Assembly (NCBI GenBank): GCA_030039155.1
Contig: JASHQL010000269.1
Span: 1 to 32,836 of the forward strand
Length of the DNA stretch: 32,836 nt
Direction of reading: 5' to 3'
From: Streptosporangiaceae bacterium
GTDB taxonomy: Bacteria > Actinomycetota > Actinomycetes > Streptosporangiales > Streptosporangiaceae
In this document: in pieces, positions 15,295 through 22,475 of the stretch
Position numbering within the stretch: position 1 is the stretch's first letter
Layout: every line of letters begins with the position of its first letter
Program-made: the position numbers and the translations under genes
The notes under the pieces: generated by a model
What the model was told of the DNA's origin: nothing
The model's input: only the letters and a program-made list of their open reading frames with translations
Database searches by the model: none

Positions 15295-16332
15295 GTGCCG
15301 AGGTGGATCCTGCATGTGGATCTCGACCAGTTCATCGCTGCGGTCGAGATCCTGCGCAGGCCTGAGCTGCGCGGCCTGCCGGTCGTGGTCGGCGGCGACG
15401 GCGACCCGGCGAAACGCGGCGTGGTGGCCACCGCGTCGTACGAGGCGCGCCAGCACGGCGTGCATTCCGGCCTGCCGATGCGGACCGCCGCCAGGCGGTG
15501 CCCGGACGCGGTCTTCCTGCCGTCCGACCGCGCCGCCTATGAAGCCGCCTCCGACGAGGTGATGACGGCGCTGCGCGGTCTTGGCTACGTCACCGAGGTG
15601 ATGGGCTGGGACGAGGCATTCGTCGCGGTCGATGCGGACGACCCTGAGGCGGTGGCCAGGCAGATCCAGCAGCACATCAGGGCGGCCACCGAGCTCGACT
15701 GCTCGGTCGGCATCGGGCAGAACCGGCTGCAGGCCAAGCTCGCCACCGACTTCGGCAAGCCGGCCGGGGTCTTCAGGCTCACCCACGACAGCTGGTTCCC
15801 GGTGCTCGGCGGCAAGCCGACAGGCGCGCTGTGGGGCATCGGCGGCAAGACCGAGCGCAAGCTCTCCGAGCTCGGCATCCACACGGTCGCCGAGCTGGCG
15901 GCCGCCGACATCGCCGTGGTTGCCGGGCGGTTCGGCCCGACGATCGGCCCCTGGCTGGTGCAGACCGGCCGCGGGCTTGGCTCAACCGAGGTGTCCGCCG
16001 AGCCGTACCTGCCGCGGTCACGCAGCCGCGAGATCACCTTCCAGCAGAATCTTGCCGACTGGTCGCAGGTCCGCGAGCAGGTCGTGCTGCTGGCCGGGCA
16101 GGTCACCCGCGACGTCGAAGAGGAGCACCGGCCGGCCATCAGGGTCGTGGTGAAGGTCAGGTACGCGCCGTTCTTTACCAGCACGCACGGCCACGCGCTG
16201 GCCGAGCCGACCAGCGACGGCGAGCTGATCGCGGCCGCCGCGCTGGCCGCGCTCGGTAAGTTCACCGACCGCAGGCCGGTTCGGCTGCTCGGCGTCCGCG
16301 CCGAGTTCGCCGACCCGTATGAAGATCGCTAG
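15295..16332 (+). CDS. dinB: Y-family DNA polymerase, DinB2-like
   Basis: This translesion polymerase has 345 residues. The first metal-binding motif is HVDLDQFIAAVE (D9), YEARQHGVHSGLP is the fingers signature, and GWDEAFV supplies D106 and E107. GIGGKTERKLSELGI is the thumb helix-hairpin, and a little-finger domain ends in RPVRLLGVRAEF. The wording (DLDQF, GWDEAFV) resembles mycobacterial DinB2 rather than classical Pol IV (DMDCFFA, SIDEAY). Residue 14, which aligns with the aromatic steric gate of E. coli DinB, is isoleucine (codon 15334-15336); DinB2 has leucine there and readily uses ribonucleotides. No beta-clamp-binding tail is obvious at the C-terminus. GTG 15295 gives an exact family N-terminus. 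AAGACT lies just upstream as a possible leaderless -10 box. Its stop shares CTAG with the XRE gene. Confidence 0.92.
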   Translation: MPRWILHVDLDQFIAAVEILRRPELRGLPVVVGGDGDPAKRGVVATASYEARQHGVHSGLPMRTAARRCPDAVFLPSDRAAYEAASDEVMTALRGLGYVTEVMGWDEAFVAVDADDPEAVARQIQQHIRAATELDCSVGIGQNRLQAKLATDFGKPAGVFRLTHDSWFPVLGGKPTGALWGIGGKTERKLSELGIHTVAELAAADIAVVAGRFGPTIGPWLVQTGRGLGSTEVSAEPYLPRSRSREITFQQNLADWSQVREQVVLLAGQVTRDVEEEHRPAIRVVVKVRYAPFFTSTHGHALAEPTSDGELIAAAALAALGKFTDRRPVRLLGVRAEFADPYEDR

Positions 16333-17624
16333 ACCGTCGCCGCCTGGCCCGCGCCGTACTGGTCCGCGCCGTCCCGGCAGGCGCCGTCCTGGCCTGCGCC
16401 GTCACCGGCCGCTGGCGGCGGCGGAGCGCCCACCCTGACCGCCAGCTCGCGCAGCGAATCGGGCACCGGTTCGGCGATCGCCAGCAGCTCGGCGATGACC
16501 TGCCGCACCCGGCCGGTGTCGCTGAACCGTCCTGACTGCACGGCCTCCGCCCGCAGCAGCGCGGTCACCGCCTCGCTGACCTGCCGGCGCTGCGCGTGCG
16601 CCCTGGCCACGTCGATGAGCATCCTGGCGTGCCGGCTCGGCGAAAGTCCCGCGGTGCTGATGGCGGCGCTGGCTCGCAGCGCGTGCCCGGCGTCGCCGAG
16701 GTCGACGCTGACCGCGATCTCATACAGCGCGACCTGCTGGCAGCCGAACTCCGGCGCGCCGTTCGCCTGGTGGTCGCCGAGCCTGGCGGCCAGGTGGCGG
16801 GCCCTGGCCAGATGGCCATAGGCGGCCGACGCGTGGTTGGTCCGGGCGGCGGCGGCCGCGCGCAGCAGCGTGAGCCCGCCGCACAGCGCGATCGCGTCCG
16901 GATCGCCGAGCTCGGCCAGGCTGCGCAGGGCCGCCGCGGCGGTCCTTGCCGTTTCCTCGGCCAGCAGGTAGCGGCGGGCGTCGAGGAAGACCGACGCGAG
17001 CCGGTAAGCACCGGCAGCGACCAGCAGCAGGTTCCCGGCTCGTTCGGCGGCCGCCATCGCCCGGTCGGCGGCGATCCACGCCGCGTCGCACCTGCCGAGC
17101 TTGGCAAGCGCCGCGGAACACGCCTGGTACGCCACGGCCATCAGCTCGCAGACGTCGGCCTGCTGGCTGTCGGGCACGTTCCTGGCCGCGGCCTCGAGCC
17201 CTGGCAGCAGGTCGCCGAGCACGTCGGCCAGCTCGTCGTACCTGGCGGTCCTGGCCAGGGCGCAGGCGCGGTCGGTGCCGGCCCGCAATTGCGCCAACGA
17301 GGGCGGCGCGACCTCGCCGAGCATCGCGGACAGGGCGTGCGCACCGGACAGCACCACCAGCAGGCGATCGCTGTCGCCAGCCGGCTGGCGAGCGGCGGGC
17401 TCCGGGTTTCCTGCGGTCAGCTCGGCCAGCGGCAGCTCGAGCGCGTCGGCAAGGGTTTTCAGCACAGACAGCCGGTCCACCGGCTGGACGCCGCGCTCCA
17501 CCTGCGAGAGCCAGGACACCGGCCGGTCCAGCAGCGCCGCGAGCTCAGGCTGGGACAGCCCGTGCCGCCGCCGCTCCTGGGCGATCCGCCTGCCGAGCAC
17601 AAGCTGGTACTCCGCCGCATTCAC
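16329..17624 (-). CDS. XRE-family regulator with helical (TPR-like) C-terminal domain
   Basis: The 431-residue protein has an N-terminal helix-turn-helix (about residues 8-65: LGRRIAQERRRHGLSQPELAALLDRPVSWLSQVERG), an XRE/HTH_3 domain. The next 300 residues are alanine-rich amphipathic helices resembling tetratricopeptide repeats (for example YQACSAALAKLGRCDAAW and ARHLAARLGDH). Such XRE-helical proteins are common in sporulating actinomycetes and often act as ligand-responsive repressors or activators. The C-terminus is a degenerate pentapeptide repeat (GQDGA, CRDGA) encoded by a 15-bp tandem repeat. GTG 17624 has only weak ribosome-binding complement (AGGCGG). Twin palindromes at 17730-17755 upstream may be its own operator. 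Its target and ligand are unknown. Confidence 0.85.
   Translation of the reverse strand: MNAAEYQLVLGRRIAQERRRHGLSQPELAALLDRPVSWLSQVERGVQPVDRLSVLKTLADALELPLAELTAGNPEPAARQPAGDSDRLLVVLSGAHALSAMLGEVAPPSLAQLRAGTDRACALARTARYDELADVLGDLLPGLEAAARNVPDSQQADVCELMAVAYQACSAALAKLGRCDAAWIAADRAMAAAERAGNLLLVAAGAYRLASVFLDARRYLLAEETARTAAAALRSLAELGDPDAIALCGGLTLLRAAAAARTNHASAAYGHLARARHLAARLGDHQANGAPEFGCQQVALYEIAVSVDLGDAGHALRASAAISTAGLSPSRHARMLIDVARAHAQRRQVSEAVTALLRAEAVQSGRFSDTGRVRQVIAELLAIAEPVPDSLRELAVRVGAPPPPAAGDGAGQDGACRDGADQYGAGQAATV
16336..16410. repeat. 15-bp coding tandem repeat in the XRE gene end
   Basis: Five adjacent 15-base units (16336, 16351, 16366, 16381, 16396), most beginning GCGCCGT, encode the C-terminal GxDGA-like pentapeptides of the regulator. 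The units differ at several bases. The repeat stays in frame. Confidence 0.75.
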
Positions 17625-17723
17625 CGGGATGCCGCCTGAGCGCGTGTCCAGGGCATACCGCTACTCCCGATTTGCCTGGCGCATTTTGGCCCGTGAACCT
17701 GATGCACAACGAGAATTGCACGC

Positions 17724-17755
17724 CGTCACTGCGTGACGCAAGTGCGTGGAACGCA
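17724..17755. promoter_or_regulatory. Twin TGCGT/ACGCA palindromes upstream of the XRE gene
   Basis: TGCGT-G-ACGCA (17730-17740) and TGCGT-GGA-ACGCA (17743-17755) lie 14 bp apart centre to centre, and CGTCAC-TGC-GTGACG (17724-17738) overlaps the first. They stand 106-131 bp before the XRE start in a relatively AT-rich gap (17625-17874) with no other gene. A dimeric regulator binding side by side, perhaps the XRE protein itself, would fit; this is inference. Confidence 0.5.
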
Positions 17756-17874
17756 ATCCTGCGGGCATTCTCGCATCTCCTTCGCCACGGCGAAGACGCT
17801 TTCCGACTCTAGATTCCTTTCTGTGTCATTCCTAGCGTGCTGGCTCAGCTTCCGGCCCCGCTGCGTACCTGGCC

Positions 17875-18309
17875 CTACCCGCTGACCTGCAGCGTGATGT
17901 CAGTCCCTGCGAGTGCCTTGCTCACCGGGCAGGCCGCCTTTGCCTGCTCGGCGATGCCGGCGAAGTCCTGCGCGGAGACGCCTGCCGCCGAGCCGCTGAC
18001 CGTGAGCCTGATCCCGCTGATCCGGAATCCGCCAGCAGGGTCAGGCCCGAGCGTGACGTCTGCCTGCACGTCGATGGCCTGGTCACTGCCGCCGGCCGCG
18101 CCGAGCAGCGCGGAGAACTGCATGGCAAAGCAGGCGGAGTGCGCGGCCGCGATCAGTTCCTCGGGGCTCGTGGTGCCGTCGGCGTCGTCGGCTGCCCGCT
18201 TGGGGAAGCTGACCTCGTAGGAGGCGATCCCCGAGCTGACAAGCTGCACGGTGCCAGATCCTTCTTGCAGGCTGCCGGTCCAGTTGGTGCGGGCGGTACG
18301 TGTCGGCAT
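17875..18309 (-). CDS. OsmC/Ohr family peroxiredoxin
   Basis: The 144-residue OsmC-fold protein reduces organic hydroperoxides with a pair of reactive cysteines: C60 in AAAHSACFAM and C127 in EQAKAACPVS. The wording TSPEELIAAAHSACFAMQFS and SYEVSFPKRAADDADG places it in the OsmC (osmotically inducible) branch rather than Ohr. It works in the cytoplasm as a dimer, with the active site formed at the interface. ATG 18309 follows AAGGAG (18314-18319) with good spacing, whereas codons further upstream are not family-like. The gene is divergent from the channel-like membrane protein gene, with 262 bp between them that contain a strong hairpin. Confidence 0.92.
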   Translation of the reverse strand: MPTRTARTNWTGSLQEGSGTVQLVSSGIASYEVSFPKRAADDADGTTSPEELIAAAHSACFAMQFSALLGAAGGSDQAIDVQADVTLGPDPAGGFRISGIRLTVSGSAAGVSAQDFAGIAEQAKAACPVSKALAGTDITLQVSG

Positions 18310-18430
18310 GGCTCTCCTTGGCTGGCGATTCTTCGCGTCGGGACAATGGCGGGTCGCAGCGATGGCTGCCCGATATCCAGCTTGCCACCGTGCCGACATG
18401 GGGAATGGCGGGTTTGGCCGGAGAACGGAA

Positions 18431-18481
18431 TGGCCGGCCAGGCAGCCGCCGGGCCCGGCCAGCGCCCCGCCTGGCCGGCCA
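18431..18481. repeat. Perfect 13-bp inverted repeat with nested palindrome
   Basis: TGGCCGGCCAGGC (18431-18443) and GCCTGGCCGGCCA (18469-18481) pair exactly; the 25-base loop holds GCCGGGCCCGGC (18448-18459), itself a palindrome. It lies between the divergent OsmC and channel-like genes, so it is not a normal terminator position. It may be a leader structure, a protein-binding site or an old mobile-element end. Confidence 0.75.
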
Positions 18482-18571
18482 AGCCCCGCACTGGGCGCTG
18501 CCAGGCCCTCGCCCTAGGCTAAGGAACCTCGCGAGCCCGCAGATCCGCCACGTCAGCCTGCTGGGAGAGCC

Positions 18572-19693
18572 ATGGTCGTTCCCCTGGTCGCCCGCTGCTT
18601 CGCGGCGGCCTTCGGCGGGCTGCTCGTGCTGACCTCGGTGGCCAGCGTGGTCGGCACGCTGATCGTGCCGAGGCCGGTGTCAACCTGGCTGACCAAGCGG
18701 GTCGACCAGCTGGTGAACCTGGTGTTCAGGGGGCTGTCCAGGCCGTTCGCCGACTACTACAAGCGGGACAGGGTGCTCGCGGCGCAGGCCGCGACGCTGT
18801 TGATCTGCCAGATCGCCGCCTGGCTCGGCATGTTCTTCATCGGCTTCGCGCTGCTGTTCTGGCCGCTGATCAACGGCGGCATCACGCAGGCCTTCAGCAC
18901 CGCCGGACCCGCGCTCTGGGAGATCGGCGCCGACCACGCCCGCGGCGCAGCCCAGGTCACCATCCAGGACATCGCCTCGATCGTCGGCCTGATCACGATC
19001 ACCTTGCAGATCGCCTACCTGCCGACGCTGTATGCCGCGTTCAACCGCAGGGAGACCGAGGTCGCGCTGCTCACCAGCCGCGCCGGGGTGCCGTCCTGGG
19101 GTCCTGAGCTGCTGGCCCGCACGCACTACGGGCTCGGCTCCGGGCTCTCCACGATCGACTCGCTGCCGGAGTTCTACGACAACTGGGACCGCTGGGCGGC
19201 CGACATGGCGGAGAGCCACACCACCTACCTGCCGCTGGTCAGGTTCCGCTCGCCGCGGCCGCGGTCGTCCTGGATCATCGCGCTGCTCGCGGTGCTCGAC
19301 TCGGCCGCGCTGATCCTCGCGCTCTCGCCGGAGGCGGCACCGGAAGTGGAGGCGCGGCTGTTCCTGCGCAGCGGCTTCATCTGCGTCAACGACATCGCCA
19401 GGGCGATGGGCTTCGCGGTTCCCGAGGAGCCAGATCCCACCGCAGGCATCCAGCTGAGCTACGAGGAGTTCCTGGACGCGGTCGAGCGGCTGCGCGAGGT
19501 GGACTTCCCGATCGAGCGGAAGCCGGAGGAAGCCTGGCCTGAGTTCGTCGGCTGGCGGGTCAACTACGAGCCCGGCGCCTACGCGCTCGCCGCAGAACTG
19601 GACGCGGTGCGCGCCCCGTGGTCCGGCCCGCGCAAGATCCCGGGGCCGGTCATCCAGCCGTTCCGGCCCGGCCGCGGCCGCCAGCCGAAGTAG
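18572..19693 (+). CDS. Multi-pass membrane protein, ion-channel-like but without a selectivity filter
   Basis: The 373-residue protein has hydrophobic segments near residues 9-33, 72-100 and 130-155, and perhaps 230-250, followed by a soluble C-terminal half. The stretch LQIAYLPTLYAAFNRRETEVALLTSRAG after the third segment resembles my recollection of the post-TM2 linker of two-TM bacterial potassium channels (YLPxxYxAFxRRE..V..LxxRAG). The expected pore helix with TVGYG is absent; that region reads STAGPALWEIGAD. It may be a degenerate channel or a different pore. The cytoplasmic part (EEFLDAVERLREVDFPI) is acidic and helical. ATG 18572 has GGGAGAG upstream with good spacing. A -10-like TAGGCT is at 18515-18520. 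The function is not established. Confidence 0.75.
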   Translation: MVVPLVARCFAAAFGGLLVLTSVASVVGTLIVPRPVSTWLTKRVDQLVNLVFRGLSRPFADYYKRDRVLAAQAATLLICQIAAWLGMFFIGFALLFWPLINGGITQAFSTAGPALWEIGADHARGAAQVTIQDIASIVGLITITLQIAYLPTLYAAFNRRETEVALLTSRAGVPSWGPELLARTHYGLGSGLSTIDSLPEFYDNWDRWAADMAESHTTYLPLVRFRSPRPRSSWIIALLAVLDSAALILALSPEAAPEVEARLFLRSGFICVNDIARAMGFAVPEEPDPTAGIQLSYEEFLDAVERLREVDFPIERKPEEAWPEFVGWRVNYEPGAYALAAELDAVRAPWSGPRKIPGPVIQPFRPGRGRQPK

Positions 19694-19718
19694 CTGGCGG
19701 CCACCGGCCGGCCCGGCG

Positions 19719-20981
19719 CTAGCGGCGGGCGTCCCGCAGGTACCGGCGCCAGCCCTGGGTGCCGATCCACGGCAGCCGGTAGGCGCGGTAGGTGTTCACC
19801 CCGGCCGGGAACTCAGCGTTGAACAGCAGCTGCCCGGAGGGGCTGAACTCGGAGAAGTACGGCAGCGCGCCCCAGCCGACGAACAGGTCGCCGTCTGCGG
19901 TGGTCTGCGCGTTGCCCTGCGACGCGGCGGACAGGCCTTCTGGCTGGTCGTCCGAGGCGACCAGCGTCGCGACCTTGGTCCGCCAGTCGAGCCGCACGGT
20001 CACCGCCCGGCTGTAGGGCAGCAGCGGGGTGCCCTCCGAGTCGTTGTCGAAGAACGTGTAGGTGTCCCGGCCGACCTGCTCCGGGTCGTGCTGCCAGGCG
20101 AAGATCTCCCCGGCGCTGTCCAGCGTCTGGCCAGGCGCGGCCTGCTCGGTGAACGTGCTGTCCTTGCCGCCGAGCTGCCAGTTGATCTGCCCGGTCCGCA
20201 GGCTCACGTCGAAGGTGGTCCAGGTGGCGCGGGAGTCGATCAGCAGGGTGCCGTTGCTCGCCAGGTGCACGGCGTTGATGTGGAACCAGTCCCATGCCGT
20301 GCTGGCCGAGGCGGGCAGCGGCTGCTCGCTCTCGCTGTACGGCACGTGATCGGCGCTGTCCCACTGGAACAGCACCTGGCCGGTCTTGATGTCGATCTCC
20401 TGCACGATGCCGTCGAGCACGGTCTGGTCGGCCGGCCCGCCGATCGAGGTGAGGTTCGCCGTCGTCTCGGTATAGGACAGGATCAGCGCGGTGTTCCACG
20501 GCGTGATCAGGAACTCGTGCCCGTCGGCGCTGTAGCCGTTCCCGGCGTTCACCGTGGCGATCTGCTGGTAGTGGTCGTTGTAGATGTAGTCGGTGCCGGA
20601 CGACAGGCCGCCGAAGCCGGTGCCCTGCCACCAGGTCAGCACCGGCTGGCCGTCGTAGATCTGAGTGCGGAAGTCCGTCGCCTCCTGCCCGGCTGGCACG
20701 GCGTGGAACCAGACCACCTGACCCTGGCTGTTCAGGATCTCCGGGCCGTTCGCGTAGCTCGACGTGTCGCCGAACGGCGAGATGAAGATGTCGCCGCCGC
20801 GCTGGCCCGCGGTGTTGGTCAGGATCGTGACCGGCGGCGGGGCCGTCGGGCTGGTGCTGGTCGCCGCGGCGGCGCCGCCAGCCGAGGCCAGCGTGGCAGG
20901 CACCACGGCAGCGAGCAAGGCCGCCGCCGGCCACCGCCGGAGCCGGCCGGGCCTGGCGGACGAACTGAGCACTGAGTGCAT
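19719..20981 (-). CDS. Secreted arylsulfotransferase (ASST)-family protein
   Basis: This 420-residue protein belongs to the actinobacterial arylsulfotransferase family (Arylsulfotran_2), a six-bladed beta-propeller. It begins with a signal peptide: basic RPGRLRRW, a hydrophobic core AAALLAAVVPATLASAGG, and an AAA-type cleavage site near residue 40. Features are ILNSQGQVVWFHAVP, GYSADGHEFLITP, WDWFHINAVHLASNGTLL (the conserved histidine region of the propeller) and WQHDPEQ. Related proteins transfer sulfate between phenolic compounds, but many members are uncharacterised, so activity is inferred. ATG 20981 is chosen for the signal peptide; GAAGG lies upstream. The stop is 25 bp from the convergent channel-like gene. 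An inverted repeat at 21124-21151 may regulate it. Confidence 0.85.
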   Translation of the reverse strand: MHSVLSSSARPGRLRRWPAAALLAAVVPATLASAGGAAAATSTSPTAPPPVTILTNTAGQRGGDIFISPFGDTSSYANGPEILNSQGQVVWFHAVPAGQEATDFRTQIYDGQPVLTWWQGTGFGGLSSGTDYIYNDHYQQIATVNAGNGYSADGHEFLITPWNTALILSYTETTANLTSIGGPADQTVLDGIVQEIDIKTGQVLFQWDSADHVPYSESEQPLPASASTAWDWFHINAVHLASNGTLLIDSRATWTTFDVSLRTGQINWQLGGKDSTFTEQAAPGQTLDSAGEIFAWQHDPEQVGRDTYTFFDNDSEGTPLLPYSRAVTVRLDWRTKVATLVASDDQPEGLSAASQGNAQTTADGDLFVGWGALPYFSEFSPSGQLLFNAEFPAGVNTYRAYRLPWIGTQGWRRYLRDARR

Positions 20982-21123
20982 GGCAAAGCCCTTCACTGAG
21001 GGGAACGAGAACCACGGGGCCGATGCGCTTCGGCAACCCGGACCGGCACCCGGCACTGCACTCCGATGGCAGCGGCGGGGCCGGCAGCGCACCGTTGCGC
21101 GGCGGTGGCTGCCAAGCCAGCCT

Positions 21124-21151
21124 AACCTATTTCAGACTTAAACGATAGGTT
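21124..21151. repeat. 7-bp inverted repeat in an AT-rich upstream region
   Basis: AACCTAT (21124-21130) and ATAGGTT (21145-21151) are reverse complements spaced 21 bp centre to centre, in the only AT-rich patch of the 215-bp gap between anmK and the arylsulfotransferase gene. It lies about 145 bp upstream of the latter. The half-sites look like half of an iron-regulator (DtxR/IdeR) box, but no complete box is present. Confidence 0.45.
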
Positions 21152-21196
21152 GACTATGGAATAGCAGAGTGGTGGTGAGCCGGTGCACCGGCAACC

Positions 21197-22423
21197 TCAT
21201 GGCCCGGCGACCGCCATCCGCAGCAGCCGCGGCGCCGAGCCCGCCGGTGGCGGTAGCTCGAGCGGCTGGCTGCCTGGCTGGATCGAGCCGAGGATCGCTC
21301 GGTGCCTGGCCCCGGTCGCCGCCGGCACCGATCCGGGCAGGCCGTGCCAGCTCAGGAACCCGAGCACGGCAAACGCCAGCGCTTCCTTCGCCTGCGCCGG
21401 CACGCCGAGGTCGTCGGTGCTCAGCACCGGCACCCCTGGCACCGCCGCGCGCAGCCAGCGCACCGTCGTCGGGTTCCTGCTGCCGCCGCCGGACAGCACA
21501 AGCTCGCGCAGCCCGTGCTCGGCGGTGGCCCTGGCCAGCAGGTCGACCAGCAGCCTGGTGACCGTGGCCGCCACGTCGGCCGGTGTCGGCGCTGGCCGGA
21601 TCCCGGCGACCGCCGCCCGCAGGTAGCCGGCGTTGAACAGCTCCCTGCCGGTGCTGCGCGGCGGCCGCAGCCGGTAGTAAGGCTCGGCCAGCAGCGCGGC
21701 AAGCAACGGCTCGCTCACCTGGCCGGACGCCGCAATGGCGCCGCCTTCGTCGCAGGCCATCGCGCCGCCAGCTGCCAGCATCGCCGCCGGGTCCATCAGC
21801 GCGCCGGCCGGGCCCAGGTCGTAGGCGGTCTGCACCTGCCCGTCGCTGACCACCGTGAGATTCGCGATGCCGCCGAGGTTGACCGCGGCCACCGGGCCTG
21901 GCCTGGCCGCCAGCAGCAGCTTGTCGAACATCGAGACCAGCGGCGCGCCCTGGCCGCCGGCCGCAAGGTCGCGGCTGCGCAGGTCGGAGATCACCGGCAC
22001 GCCAAGCCGCTCTGCCACCTCGCTGGCGTTGCCGAGCTGCAGCGTGCCGAGCGCCCGGCCCGCCTGGTCCACCCAGTGGAAGAAGGTCTGGCCGTGCAGC
22101 ACCGCGAGCTCGGCTCGGCCAGCCGCGAGCTCCCGGTTCGCCGCCACGAACGCGTCGGCGTAGCCGCGGCCGAGTTCCGCGTGCAGCCTGCAGAGCTGGC
22201 CGGCTCCCGGCCGTCCAGGCGGCAGCGCCGCCAAGATCCTCTTTCGCAGCGCCGGATCAAATGGCAGGCTGAGCAGGCCGCGGTAGCCGCAGGTCAGCTG
22301 ATCGCCGTCCAGCTCCAGGTCGGCGCAGGCGACGTCGATGCCGTCGACCGAGGTCCCGGACATGCAGCCGAGTACCCTGGCCCGGCGCGGTTGTGAATAT
22401 GCGACAATTCTGGGACTCGCCAC
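21197..22423 (-). CDS. anmK: Anhydro-N-acetylmuramic acid kinase
   Basis: AnmK phosphorylates and opens 1,6-anhydro-MurNAc, a peptidoglycan turnover product, to MurNAc-6-phosphate, the substrate of MurQ. The ATP-binding motif is VLGCMSGTSVDGIDVA near the N-terminus. Then come AVLHGQTFFHW, LQLGNASEVAERLGVPVISDLRSRDLAAGGQGAPLV (quoted in part), AVNLGGIANLTV and the C-terminal VLSGGGSRNP and AKEALAFAVLG. All are standard for the sugar-kinase fold. GTG 22423 (408 residues) and ATG 22438 (413) are both possible. Codons in the first 15 positions are unusually AT-rich (AGA, ATT, TAT, TCA), so this stretch may really be promoter, and the start is the weakest part of this call. It is divergent from murQ and shares its promoter region. 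Confidence 0.9.
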   Translation of the reverse strand: MASPRIVAYSQPRRARVLGCMSGTSVDGIDVACADLELDGDQLTCGYRGLLSLPFDPALRKRILAALPPGRPGAGQLCRLHAELGRGYADAFVAANRELAAGRAELAVLHGQTFFHWVDQAGRALGTLQLGNASEVAERLGVPVISDLRSRDLAAGGQGAPLVSMFDKLLLAARPGPVAAVNLGGIANLTVVSDGQVQTAYDLGPAGALMDPAAMLAAGGAMACDEGGAIAASGQVSEPLLAALLAEPYYRLRPPRSTGRELFNAGYLRAAVAGIRPAPTPADVAATVTRLLVDLLARATAEHGLRELVLSGGGSRNPTTVRWLRAAVPGVPVLSTDDLGVPAQAKEALAFAVLGFLSWHGLPGSVPAATGARHRAILGSIQPGSQPLELPPPAGSAPRLLRMAVAGP

Positions 22424-22475
22424 GAAAAACAGTAACATGGCCAGGTCCACCGGGGCCGGCCTGAGGAGGGCCGCG
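22385..22475. promoter_or_regulatory. AT-rich divergent promoter region of anmK and murQ
   Basis: Bases 22390-22438 are much richer in A and T than the surroundings. On the plus strand TAACAT (22433-22438) is a possible -10 box for murQ; on the minus strand TACTGT (22429-22434) is one for anmK. An RpiR-type operator is expected here, because the regulator gene is in the operon, but I see no clear palindrome. Confidence 0.4.

Noticed and set aside
14188-15882. A 564-codon minus-strand open frame over the hydrolase and polymerase
   Set aside because: It has no recognisable domains, and the plus-strand genes have full active sites.
18345-18413. Direct repeat AATGGCGGGT (18345 and 18404)
   Set aside because: Two ten-base copies 59 bp apart in a GC-rich gap are too little to call a regulatory element.
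21105-21160. A complete DtxR/IdeR iron box
   Set aside because: Half-sites resemble TAACCTA and TAGGTT, but no 19-bp palindrome can be aligned with more than a weak match on the other half.
22436-22439. Start codons of anmK and murQ both inside CATG
   Set aside because: An ATG on each strand would overlap here, but murQ has a far better start at GTG 22476 with a GGAGG site, and the anmK start is ambiguous.
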